From assembly GCA_964017065.1 (NCBI GenBank), contig OZ024788.1, positions 10,910,457 through 10,974,456 on the forward strand: 64,000 bases of DNA. The letters are read 5' to 3'. Below, piece by piece: positions 33,301 to 44,600 of this stretch (positions are counted from its first letter, which is position 1; every line of letters begins with the position of its first letter). The position numbers and the translations under genes are program-made. The DNA is from Haliclona indistincta. Taxonomy: Eukaryota; Porifera; Demospongiae; Haplosclerida; Chalinidae. The notes below the pieces were generated by a model, which worked only from the letters and a program-made list of their open reading frames with translations, had not been told where the DNA came from and ran no database searches.

Positions 33301-35302
33301 TAAGCAGAGAGGTGGAGCTATCAGTAAGCCAACACAGACTAGAGCCAAAACTCATACAGCGAGCGGTGGTAAGTAACTAGCACTCATTCACACAAGAACA
33401 ATTTTTTATTGTTTTGGTGCATATTCCAGGAAGTGAACGAGTTAGAGAGAAAAGCGGAACAGCGACACTTAGTCTAGCAACTTCGAAGACTAGAGGAAGA
33501 AGGACTCAAGCTAGTGCAGAAAGTAGTGGTATGTAACTTACACTTAAAGACACACACATGTATTGTACATTTACACATAAAATGAATGACTATTGATTAT
33601 GTTGTCTTTGAAATGTGTAGATGATGACACTCCAGGAAATGAAAGAGGTGGAGCCAAGAGAAAGCCCGCTCAGGCATACAAGACTAGAGGCAGAGGTGCT
33701 CCAGAAACCAGTGGTATGTAACTTGACATACACCTGCACTTACGCTCACACTCTGTGCGTTACTTGTACAGTTTTACGGTTTTTGTCTTTGTGCGTATAG
33801 AGGATTTGGAACCAGTTAAGCAGAGAGGTGGAGCTATCAGTAAGCCAACACAGACTAGAGTCAAAACTCATACAGCGAGCGGTGGTAAGTAACTAGCACT
33901 CATTCACACAAGAACAATTTTTTATTATTTTGGTGCATATTCCAGGAAGTGAACGAGTTAGAGAGAAAAGCGGAACAGCGACACTAGCAACTTCGAAGAC
34001 TAGAGGAAGAAGGACTCAAGCTAGTGCAGAAAGTAGTGGTATGTAACTTACACTTAAAGACACACACATGTATTGTACATTTACACATAACATGAATGAC
34101 TATTGGTTATGTTGTCTTTGAAATGTGTAGATGATGACACTCCTGGAAATGAAAGAGGTGGAGCCAAGAGAAAGCCCGCTCAGGCATACAAGACTAGAGG
34201 CAGAGGTGCTCCAGAAACCAGTGGTATGTAACTTGACATACACCTGCACTTACGCTCACACTCTGTGCGTTACTTGTACAGTTTTACGGTTTTTGTCTTT
34301 GTGCGTATAGAGGATTTGGAACCAGTTAAGCAGAGAGGTGGAGCTATCAGTAAGCCAACACAGACTAGAGTCAAAACTCATACAGCGAGCGGTGGTAAGT
34401 AACTAGCACTCATTCACACAAGAACAATTTTTTATTATTTTGGTGCATATTCCAGGAAGTGAACGAGTTAGAGAGAAAAGCGGAACAGCGACACTTAGTC
34501 TAGCAACTTCGAAGACTAGAGGAAGAAGGACTCAAGCTAGTGCAGAAAGTAGTGGTATGTAACTTACACTTAAAGACACACACATGTATTGTACATTTAC
34601 ACATAACATGAATGACTAATGATTATGTTGTCTTTGGAATGTGTAGATGATGACACTCCAGGAAATGAAAGAGGAGGAGCCAAGAGAAAGCCCGCTCAGG
34701 CATACAAGACTAGAGGCAGAGGTGCTCCAGAAACCAGTGGTATGTAACTTGACATACATGTGCACTTACGCTCACACTCTGTGCGTTACTTAATTGTACT
34801 TTTTTAACGGTTTTTTTCTTTGTGCATATAGAAGATAAGCAGAGAGGTGGAGCTATAAGTAAGCTAACACAGACTAGAGCCAAAACTCGTGCAATGCATG
34901 GGCAGTGGTAAGTAACTAGACATGTATGTGTTACGACCCGATTCACAACCTGACCTGTTTCGAAGCCGGCCGCCGGTTTCGAAGCCGGTTAACCCGATTT
35001 ACAACCACATAACTCAGTTGACCCAGTTTAGACGTGACTCCTGTACATGGAAGTAAAGAACAATATGATTGTGATGCAATGCATATGGACACTCAGAGTA
35101 CACGTTATGTCTAGTAGTCGAAGTCTATTACATGTGCGCACTTAGCATTATGCACGCTTTGAATCTGGCGCGCAGCTAACCCGCTTCGAAACCGATCGAC
35201 CGGTTTCGAAGCGGGTCGAAGGTTGTGAATCAGGTTGTAACATATGCATTCATTCACTCAAGAACAATTTTGTATTGTCTTGGTACATATTCCAGGAAGT
35301 GA
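30306..35302 (+). CDS. pogo/Tigger-like DDD transposase with C-terminal repeated exons
   Basis: The first exon, 30306-32160 (618 codons), starts at CCATGG. Residues about 40-77 form a Psq-type helix-turn-helix (SGMSIRQAAEKHNIPKSTL). The catalytic domain of the DDE_1 type has Asp196 (FNMDETG), Asp303 (LLLDGHSSH) and Asp339 (SQPLDKGIFGPLK), with 35 residues between the last two. A Ser/Asp-rich linker and a Lys/Glu-rich helix (about 545-595) follow. A donor at 32161 (GTATGC) leads into small phase-1 exons 32263-32346, 32408-32500 and 32593-32685, which then recur four more times. After the exon at 34832-34907, phase changes and a stop is met at 35300. All catalytic Asp are present and the frame is open, so the enzyme could be active or recently domesticated. 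Confidence 0.75.
32263..34907 (+). repeat. Tandem array of exon triplets, unit about 511 bases
   Basis: Three small exons (a, b, c) with their introns repeat five times, with a sixth degenerate a. The a exons are 32263-32346, 32774-32857, 33285-33368, 33801-33884, 34311-34394, 34832-34907. The b exons are 32408-32500, 32919-33011, 33430-33528, 33946-34038, 34456-34554. The c exons are 32593-32685, 33104-33196, 33621-33713, 34131-34223, 34647-34739. Peptides are basic: VKQRGGAISKPTQTRAKT (a), EKSGTATLATSKTR (b), KRKPAQAYKTRGRGAPETSG (c). All are phase 1-1, so copy number can change without breaking frame. b3 and b5 share a six-base insertion, pointing to unequal exchange. Introns are as conserved as exons, so the expansion is recent. 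Confidence 0.88.
34929..35242. mobile_element. MITE with TGTTAC ends inside the repeated-exon gene
   Basis: The terminal inverted repeat is TGTTACGACCCGATTCACAA against TGTTACAACCTGATTCACAA on the other strand. Internal inverted motifs are rich in TTCGAA ('ggtttcgaagccgg', 'ccggtttcgaagcggg'). It is flanked by TATG on both sides. It interrupts the intron after exon a6, where the other units read 'taactagcactcattcac'. Length is 314 bases. There is no coding capacity. Confidence 0.75.
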
Positions 35303-35339
35303 ATCAGTTGGACAGAAAAGTGGAACTTTGACACTAGCA

Positions 35340-36107
35340 TAGATTTTCTAGTACCGGGATAAGAAACGAGCGCATATTTGCGTGTTAGCACGGACAGTCA
35401 TCGTTGAACGGTTATTGCGAAATTTTGACCGCGCCCACAAGAAATCCACTAGATTGCTAGAAATTTTTAGCCAAGATGCCTGGTTTGACAGCGTCGTCTG
35501 TTGCTCTGGAAATTGCTGTACCGTTCAGAACCATCCATTTCCACTAGCTTACTGCCTTTCTACCTGCACAGCAAGCCACGGAGACAGTGTGTTCTTCTGC
35601 GTCCAGTTACATGCCCAGAAAGTCGGTGAATATTCTACCTAAAAAACGAGCTAAAAACTTGTTTCCTTGTCGCCCGCTAGATCTACAGCCCAGCTAACCT
35701 TTCCAGTTCCACTAAACTTTGTTCGAGGTGCATAATGCTATAAAAGGCGAGCTGCTGTAGCCACGGAGGCTTTCTTTAGACGCCCACAAAACAAATCGAA
35801 CAGCTCGCCTGGGCGATAAACAGCCTCGACACAGCCGTACAGTCGAGCGTACAGCTAGAAACGATTTACCACGAGGTAGCTGAAGGTTAAATCTCGTTCA
35901 GCAGGTACTTACCATCGTAAAGATGGTAAGTACCTTCACCATCTTTTGCTGAAAACAGGACAAATGTAGCCACAAGTACGCTTGGCGGCTAGGTTAGTGA
36001 TGCCTTCCACGTGCTAAATTGCACGGCATTGACGGGCCGTGAAGTTTGTATTATGTGATTTAGCTCACACCGGCCACTCGTTTCCTATCCCGGTACTATA
36101 AAATCTA
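35340..36107. mobile_element. Non-autonomous DNA transposon splitting exon b6, 11-base target duplication
   Basis: Inverted termini of about 31 bases start TAGATTTTCTAGTACCGGGA on the left and TAGATTTTATAGTACCGGGA on the right end (complement). The exon sequence TGACACTAGCA is present on both sides (35329-35339, 36108-36118). The exon interrupted is intact in five sister copies, which serve as empty sites. Length is 768 bases. A 9-11 base duplication is usual for Mutator-like elements, so that class is likely. A frame of 86 codons at 35382-35642 shows no recognisable domain. Confidence 0.85.
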
Positions 36108-36585
36108 TGACACTAGCAACTTCGAAGACTAGAGGAAGAAGGACTCAAGCTAGTGCATCAGAAAGTAGTGGTATGTAAATTTTTTTGTGCTTTTAGCTGG
36201 TTTATTTACACAAATTTTGTTTTTCTGGGAAAAATGTCTTGGTGTAAAATACACATGTGTTTGCATTTATGCACAAACACTTTAATATTTGTGTTTGGAA
36301 TGATTTTTCTTTGTATGGACACTCTAGATAAGCAGAAATGTGAAGCTATGAGAAAGCCAGCACAGACAATTTCCAAGACTAGAGGCAAACCTCCTACAGT
36401 GAGCGGTGGTACGTAACTGCTATAATGCTCAAGTGACGTTTTATCGATATATTTTTGTACATGTAGAGAGCACTCCAGGAGTATCAAGCAAGCCTATACA
36501 GAAAACTTTAATTACCACTCTGGTCTTGCAAATCATTATGTTGGATTTTGACAACTTCCTTGAAGTCAGTAGACCTCGCATGTAG
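36108..36585 (+). pseudogene. Stranded 3' exons of the repeated-exon gene
   Basis: The second half of exon b6 (to 36170, GTATGT donor), an a-like exon at 36328-36412 (IRKPAQTISKTRGKPP-like), and a putative terminal exon from 36467 ending at TAG 36583-36585 continue the pattern beyond the transposon insert. Because exon a6 has the wrong phase and b6 is split, they cannot be reached in frame from the array as it stands. Isoforms that skip a6 and b6 remain possible. Confidence 0.5.
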
Positions 36586-36849
36586 AAAATTATCTCCATT
36601 ATAATCAACTTTTTGGTCCATTTGCTGGTGCGGATCACGTGCGAACTACGATTCCTATTGGTATGGACATTGCAGGTAACTTGCTGCGTAACGCAGTTTT
36701 GGTACAACTACTTTACTTGCATGTTGTCTCAAGTGCAGCTGAATTCGTATTTAAGCATGCATCAGTCCGACAACAAAGGGGGGTCCGGTGTACTTTTCTT
36801 CTCGTACGCGCAGTGCCGGCACTGAACAGCTGTGCAGAATGCTTAAGTA

Positions 36850-37434
36850 ACGGCTTACGATGGTTGAGATCCGCTAGAATTATACTGATCAGCGACCAGG
36901 TATGCCGGATCGCAGAGATGCCGACCGTTTGAGTATCGAGCAGATAGTAGATCTACAACAGAAGAAGATACGTGTCCCAATAGAGTCGCTAAAGCGTGGG
37001 CATGATCATCTCGCGTGCACGTGAGGCGGGCTATCCCATTGCAACTATATCGGCTTGCTACTCCTCAGTGCAGTAATTTCGACTGCTGTTAATCTCTGGA
37101 GCGTCCTGGTACAAGTTATGGGCATAAATGTGTGTTTTGTGCCGTCGACACTTTGTGCAAGCGTCGGGTCCGAGCATCCGAGCTCTCGTCCGACAAAGGG
37201 TATCTACGGACAATGTACTTGGCCGTCTCGTACTCGTAGTGCTATCTACTTCTGCAATCGCTGTGAATGCTCAAGTACATCGCTGGTTAGTCGCTTTCTT
37301 GAGATAGGTTGGATGCTTGTGCTGTTCGAGTAGTCCGAAAAATACGGCGTCCGAATATGCATGACGGTCGATTATTAATCACTTACTCTACCAACCCTAA
37401 ATCTCTTGCATTTTGGTTAAAATGTTTTTATTAC
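36850..37434. repeat. Right arm of the long inverted repeat
   Basis: The reverse complement of 28429-29176 without the 168-base palindromic insert. The outer end is 'taaaatgtttttattacttgt', the inner end 'cttacgatggttgagatc'. Differences from the left arm are few substitutions and short indels (for example near 36930-36960), so the arms are of recent common origin. Confidence 0.8.
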
Positions 37435-38678
37435 TTGTTTCTTTTCTTTTTATTTATTAATGACTTAGTTGGCATTTATGTTAATACAGTGTTACTGTAA
37501 AGTACTGCATGCGCGGATCGGTGACTACACCTGCAGTCGGCTCTGCACTACATGCAATACGGACCATGCAACATTAGCTTAGCTTAAGCTAGCTTTCTTA
37601 CCAAGCCTGACAGGCAAATCAGTTAAGATTTGCTCGTTGTCTGCAGTGAACACTGCTAGTGGAAGCAGCACTCGCGTTCCAAGCCATTTGTACTAAGGTG
37701 CGCTTTTATTAGAATTATTACATACACGGGCGTGCGCGAGTAGGCGTAACCTAGTAACGGAGTTCAAGTAGAAGCATGGAATGGAGTCTGTTATGGACCA
37801 AAAAATCGCTGTTTTTCTGGAATTACTCGCTTCTCCCAGTGTTTTAGGCCTAAAAAGATATCAGGTGCACTGATGGTCATAGGTAGCGTTGCTTCTGTGT
37901 ACGTTTAGTTGCGTTTGGTTCCCTCACTACTGTGCTAGACTCTCTGAAGAATAGGAAGAAAGAAAGAAAGAAGATGAACAAACGGGCAACCACGTGAACT
38001 CTGGTTTACCACCTTACACCTGGTTTATTTTGCTTCTGAAGGTCTCTTTGTAATCGCACAAATCGTGCAAAGAGCTTCAGAACGTTTGATTAGCTTGAAA
38101 CGCCCGTACGGCGAAGATATGGCAGTGCCGTACTTAGTGCCTCCAGGCGAGACGCCATCTTGTCATGTCCACAGCAACTGGCCTTATGGTCGTTATCAGT
38201 AGACTCATTGAAAGCGCTTACCTCTTAGGATAGCCCCTAGGTAGGTAAAATACCCCTGATGTCGTCAACAGCCAAGATATACGTGAATTATTGCGTTTAG
38301 CCTAAGTGTAGCCGCCATCTTATTTTCCGCTCAACCCTAAATATGCCACTGCTACCGCGTGGCATAATACAAACATACAATTTCGACAGATTACATGCCT
38401 GCTCTAGTGCTGGCAATTAATATTATTATTCTAAGAATTGTAGTATTCAGTGGGGTTTCACATCCTGAGAACAGGTGTATTTCCCAGTTGTGTTTACTAT
38501 ACCCACAGGAATGTTTGTAAAATTCTGACGAAAGTAGTAATGGGGGCCAGGATTAGGATTACATAATAACATAGTTTGCTCTAATTTGTTATTGTAGCAA
38601 GGCAATTATAAAGCATTTAAAAGTACTTCACTGTCAGTGCATGCTGAGCTGAAATTGCAAGATTATTTACTGGAAGCC
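37435..38678. other. Region between the pogo element and R8
   Basis: No gene is supported. The stretch 'gccgccatcttattttccgctcaaccctaaata' near 38312-38345 resembles the inner sequence next to the right end of the foldback element at 41495-41527, so a related element end lies here. The remainder (37500-38300) has a TE-like, higher-GC composition than the receptor spacers, but no termini were found. Confidence 0.4.
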
Positions 38679-41600
38679 ATGCAGGAGGCGGCTATGATCA
38701 TTCTGTTCTTGAGTCGCATCTGGACTGCTAGTGCTATAAGTATGTCCTCGTATACATTATTTACTTATGTTTATAGCTAATATCATTCTATAGCACAGCT
38801 CAGTGAAGGTCCAGTGTCAGTGAGTGCACTAGTTGGAGAGAATGCCCATTTCTACTGTAGTGGTAATGGTTTTACTATAATATGGACAGTAGATGGATAT
38901 TCTGTATCTGAATTGAGCATTATGGCACGAGGAATTACCCAAAGTATGGTAGCATCGTCAGGCACAGTACAGTCCACCCTCACTGTGCCAGCAACACTAG
39001 TGAACAATGGTACTACTGTACAATGTAGAGTGGTATTGCTCAATGGGATGTCTGCGATCAGCAACAATGCCACCCTGACTGTTCTTCCTGGTGAGCTGAT
39101 TAAAAATATATTCTATATCGCAAATTAGCTGCATTGGCTGATATTTATTATGGAGGCACGGTAGTGACTCCCTGGGTTGGACGGAAAAAACAAGATGGCG
39201 GCTACATACAATGTATTAGCGTTCAAACGCTGATATTTCTACTGGTGATGAATTTATACGTCCAAAGACACTTAGAGCTGCTCTCTGGCGTTGCCCCATC
39301 TTATAGTAGCAAGGAGATTGCTCGAAATTGTTACTAAAGTGACGAACCTGGAAACGGTGAAAATCGACTTTCGTCATCTTCGTTTTCTTTTTCTTCTTTC
39401 TTTATTCCACTCGCCTAGCGCCTTTACGCGAGCGTGGGGGAGACCAAAACACTCACGAACAGTCGAGAAATTATCATGGCAGGTGCCTTTTGAGCTTAGT
39501 TTTTAGCGAAACGGCTGATATAAATTCCGCAATTAATTTTCTCGATCCCACACATCACATTATTTGTCTGGAGTCTTCGAATAACGGTATAGCTCGTTTA
39601 GGATCACCATCCTGCGCTTGCCAGAAAATTATGACCGCCGTACATGTACAGGTCTACAAACAAGTGTAGGCGGGGCTCGTAATTAAGCTCGCCATGCATG
39701 CATGCGTAGGCGAGCGGATATGTACAGCATAACAACTATTTTTAGCTACAAGTTTAAAATTGTTAATAATAAAGAAAATCCATCAACAACAGGAAAACTA
39801 AACCAATGGTGGAAACAAAGACGCCTCAGTACGTGCATGATATTGAACTGCACTTCACTTCACTGAAAAAGAAAAAAGGACACAAACAAGAGAATTAAAA
39901 AGATTTCTATCGAAATCAAAAGGATTTAGGGTTGTGAAATCTACCACTGGTCCATAATGTAAAGTAACAAGAAACAAGCAAGGATTGGTAACACGATTGA
40001 CTTGCTAACAGACCATAGATCCCTACATCAGTGGCTGTACATGTACATAAGATCAATGTTTTTTCACAAGCTGAATGCACGTCAAGTGCCAGTCAACAGC
40101 AACTAGCTCAACTAGCTATAGTCAACCACAGCAGCCACTGATGTAGGGATCTATGGTCTGTTAGCAAGTCAATCGTGTTACCATTCCATGCTTGTTTCTT
40201 GTTACTTCAAGTTACATTGTGGACCAGTGGTAGATTTCACAACCCTACATCCTTTTGATTTCGATAGAAATCTTCTTTTATAATACAGTAGCAACAATAA
40301 TTGTAGCTTATTGTCAATCTCTTTCTCTTCCCTCATCTTGACCTTCCCAAGCAACAAGCCTGTAGAATATAAAGAAATTAAAAAGATTTCTATCGAAATC
40401 AAAAGGATGTAGGGTTGTGAAATCTACCACTGGTTCACAATGTAAACTAACAAGGAACAAGCATAGAATGGTAACACGATTGACTTGCTAACAGACCATA
40501 GATCCCTACATCAGTGGCTGGTGTGGTTGACCTACTTGTTGACTGCTGACACCTGACGTGCATTCAGCTTGTGTACAGCCACTGATGTAGGGATCTATGG
40601 TCTGCTAGCAAGTCAATCGTGTTACCATTCTATGCTTGTTCCTTGTTAGTATACATTGTGAACCAGTGGTAGATTTCACAACCCTACATCCTTTTGATTT
40701 CGATAGAAATCTTTTTAATTTCTTGTTTGTGTCCTTTTTACTTTTTTAGTGAAGTGCAGTTCAATATCATGCACGTACTGAGCCATCTATGTGTCCGCTA
40801 TTGGTTTAGTTTCCTGTTGTTGATGGCTTTTCTTTATTATTACAATGTAGCTAAAAATAATTGTTTTGCAGTACATATCAGCTCGCCTACGCATACATGC
40901 ATGCATGCATGAAGGAATAAGAGCCCCGCCCACACTAGTTTGCAGAGACAGGTACGGCGGTTATTATTATCTGGCAAGTGCAGAATTGTGGTCCCATACG
41001 AGCTTACCGTTCTTTGAAGACTCCAGACAGATATGTGTTCTCCGTGATCCATACGGCGCGGAGATACTCAAGCTAGTGCTTGGTCACGTGCGCTAACCAC
41101 TGCTTGGTCACGTGCGTATTGCGCAATGACAATCTTAGCTGACAATGGATCACGATCGAGAAATCGCGGAATTTATATCGCCGTTTCGCTAAAGACAAAG
41201 TTCGAAAGGCACCTGCCAGGAGAATTTCACGACTGTTCACGGGTGTTTTGGTCTCGGCACTGCTCGCGTAAAGGCGCTAGGCGCGCTGAAGAAAGAAGAA
41301 GAAAACGAAGATGACGAAACTCGATTTTCCACCGTTTCCAGGTTCGTCACTTTAGTAACAATTTCGAGCAATCTCCTTGCTACTGTAGGATGGGGCAACG
41401 CCAGATAGCTATAGCAGATTTAAGTGTCTTTGGACGTATAAAATTCATCACCAGGCGAAATATCAGCGTTTGAACGCTAATACATTGTATGTAGCCGCCA
41501 TCTTGTTTTTCCGTTCAACCCTACATAGGGAGGCACTACCGTGCCTCCCTAATAGATTCTGTATACTGCATGTACTGTGGTTACACTCAGATTAGTATGT

Positions 41601-44600
41601 ACCTGTATTTACAAAGTCCTTTTACAGGTATTGGTCCAGTTGTCAATGTGCGGTTCACTCCATCATTCAGTGCTGTACTGTGGGATCCTCCAGCAACTGC
41701 TGGTGTACTCAGTGGTCTCTCCTATATAGTGATTGTGATGAACAACAACACTGGTCAAGTGATCATCAGTGCCACTACCAACAACACCATCTATCCACTA
41801 CCTGGTGCTCCCACACCATGTCAGTACTACACAGCTAATGTGACAGCATTCTCATCCGAGTATTATAGTGAGAGTGTTGTTATTGGACAGAGAACAACTG
41901 GAGGTAATGCTTTATTTCCGTAATTTTGATTTTAAAATAATTATTATTGTTATATGATTTTGTTGCTTCTCTGGCAGCATTTTTCAAGAAAGAAAAATGC
42001 TTTAGAAAATACAAGCTAGCTAAAGAAACATCTGTAGTGTTATAGTGGTTAATGTAATTGTAATCATGTGCTGATTGTCAATGATTGATCAACGATATCA
42101 TTTACGTGTTGGTGAATTTGTTCACATTGTGAATAATGGCTAACCTTAGCTTTATAAGGTCATTTATTATGGTAAACATTGATCATTGATGTGGACATAT
42201 TTTATGTTGGGTCGAGTTGTCCTGTCACGCCGAAAATTGTCCGCCTACGAAAATTGTCCTAGGATACTTTTCGGTTGAAACGAAACGATCCGCCTTTGAC
42301 AGATTTAGTCCTAGTCGAGTATCTCTCGCGCATGCCTGTTCAAGCCTTTAAAAGCAAGAAAAACACCGATTGTGATGCTGCCAAAGACATAACTTGAGCC
42401 GAAATGCCCTATAATCAGTATGCCTGTGTAAGATTTACCTCACAGACGGCCGCTACCCTGAAGACTACGCACTACTCGTAATGACTCTGTAGGTTCACTC
42501 CTTTTATTACGTCATCACATATCAATCAATCAATCAATCAATCAATAATAATAAATATTGTCCAATAGTCACTGATTCCCAACATCCTCCCCCTGTTGAT
42601 TGATACAGTCAAGATTAGATATAGGTGTCTTAGATGATATGCTGGATATAGGGATAACAATCAGTCCGATAGGTCGTCGTCTTCAAACATAGCCATAGCT
42701 TGGGAACGACTCCTTGCTTCCATTGCAGCTGCTCTCCTAGGACGTCTCAGTTCACTGGTCTCTGCTGCCTGCTCTGTCTGCTCCCCGATCTGGTCATCTT
42801 TACTTGTACTTGCATCTTCTTCGGTCTCGTTGGCTGTGTTTGCAATTCCAATTTCCTTATCACTGTCTGAGCTGCTTGCATGTACCTCCAAGGGATACAG
42901 TTTTTGCAAAGGCCGTCGCAGATTTACTTCACGGCTTCCTGTCGTGCCGACCTTGAGAATCGCACCTCGCGCCTGATGATCCTTACCAACGATAAGGGAC
43001 TTGACAAGAGCAATCTTCCATAATCCTCTTGGGCTATCTTCATCAAAAACTAATACGACATCTCCTGGCTTCACTGCAGCTTGCTCGTCCGTCTTCTGTC
43101 TATAACGATGGGCTTCTCTTAGCTCCAATACATACTCTGTGGTCCATCTCCTCCAGAATTCTTCTAGAATCTTGTGGAGATGTGTTAGCCTCTCCGTCAT
43201 ATGTTTGGTTGAGATCTCTAAATCTCCTTGTTCAACTTGTTCTAAATAGAACGAATCCGGTAAGTTGAGAACCCTCCTCCCAGTGATCAAATGTGCTGGG
43301 GTGAGGGGCTCTTCCAGGTCATCCGCAGTGATATAGGTTAATGGTCTTGCATTGAGTACACCCTCCACTTCACAAACTACTGTTATGAGTTCATCGTAGG
43401 TGAGTCGGGATCTTCCAACCATCTTTCTCAGGCAACGCTTGGTCATTCTGACAAGTCTCCCAAATATCCCTCCCCACCAAGGTGCTCTCTCTAGATTGAA
43501 CAACCACTTCACTCCAACTCCTGACAGGTGCTGCTCCAGACGCTTGTCGTCAAGCATCTCGCCAATGACCCTAGCTGCTCCCTTGAATGTCTTTCCATTG
43601 TCAGACACGAATGCCTTTGGAAGTCCTTTCCGAGATGAAAATCGTTTTAAGCTCCGAATGAATGCAGTAGTGGTCATTTCTGGAACAATGTCCAAATGAA
43701 TCGCACGAGTGACACAACATGTATACAGGGCTATCCATGCCTTACCACTTCCTGTACCTATGGTTGACTTGACAAGCAGTGGCCCAGCAAAGTCCACTCC
43801 AGTGTGAGTAAATGGTGGTGACTGTCTGAGACGAAAGCTTGGTAGAGGTGGTGGAGGTAGTCCGCGACAGGGTAATCCTTCAAACCTTCGGCACGTGACG
43901 CAACGATGTATCAGTTTCTTGACAAATGACCTGCCCTTGACAATCCAAAACTTGGCTCTGATCTCATTAAGCGTCTCCTTCACTCCATTGTGCAGTACTC
44001 TCTGGTGTGCTCTGCGTGCTATCAAGGTCGTGATGTGGTGATTTGTTGGCAAGAGAATTGGGTGCTTTGTTTGAAAGCTAATCGTTGCATTTGCTAGTCG
44101 ACCGCCACACCTCCACACTCCATCTTCATCTTGGAAGAGTCCAAATTGGCTCTTGAGTGTCTGAAAGCGGTCTTCACTGGTGAGGCACTGTTGAGCATTC
44201 TTTACCCAGAATGTCTCTGCTCGTACGATGCTGTCGGCTAATAGCTCTTTATGATTGGCATCCAACGCAGTGCTCTCATGTTTGGCCTTGATCTTGTTCT
44301 TCAGAAGAGTGATGAACCTCAAGACGTATGCAGTTACTCTCAACAGTTTTCCCAAGGAACTGTAGTCGTGACAGTCAATATTGAGTGTGGTAGAATTGGT
44401 GGCCGTTAGTGGACCCATTGTTGTTACCTTCAGCTCTTGAGTACAGTCTACTGGCATCTCTCTCTCTGCTGTCGGTTGATCTGCTTCTGAAATTCCGAGC
44501 CAACTTGGTCCCTCTTTCCACAATTGACTGTGTGCAAGTTCTGTCGGATTGATGCCTCTCGATGGCAAATCTGCCGGATTATCCTTGCCTGAGCAGTGTC

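Noticed and set aside
35382..35642. 86-codon frame inside the 768-base transposon as a gene
   Set aside because: No recognisable domain, and the element is too short to encode a Mutator-type enzyme.
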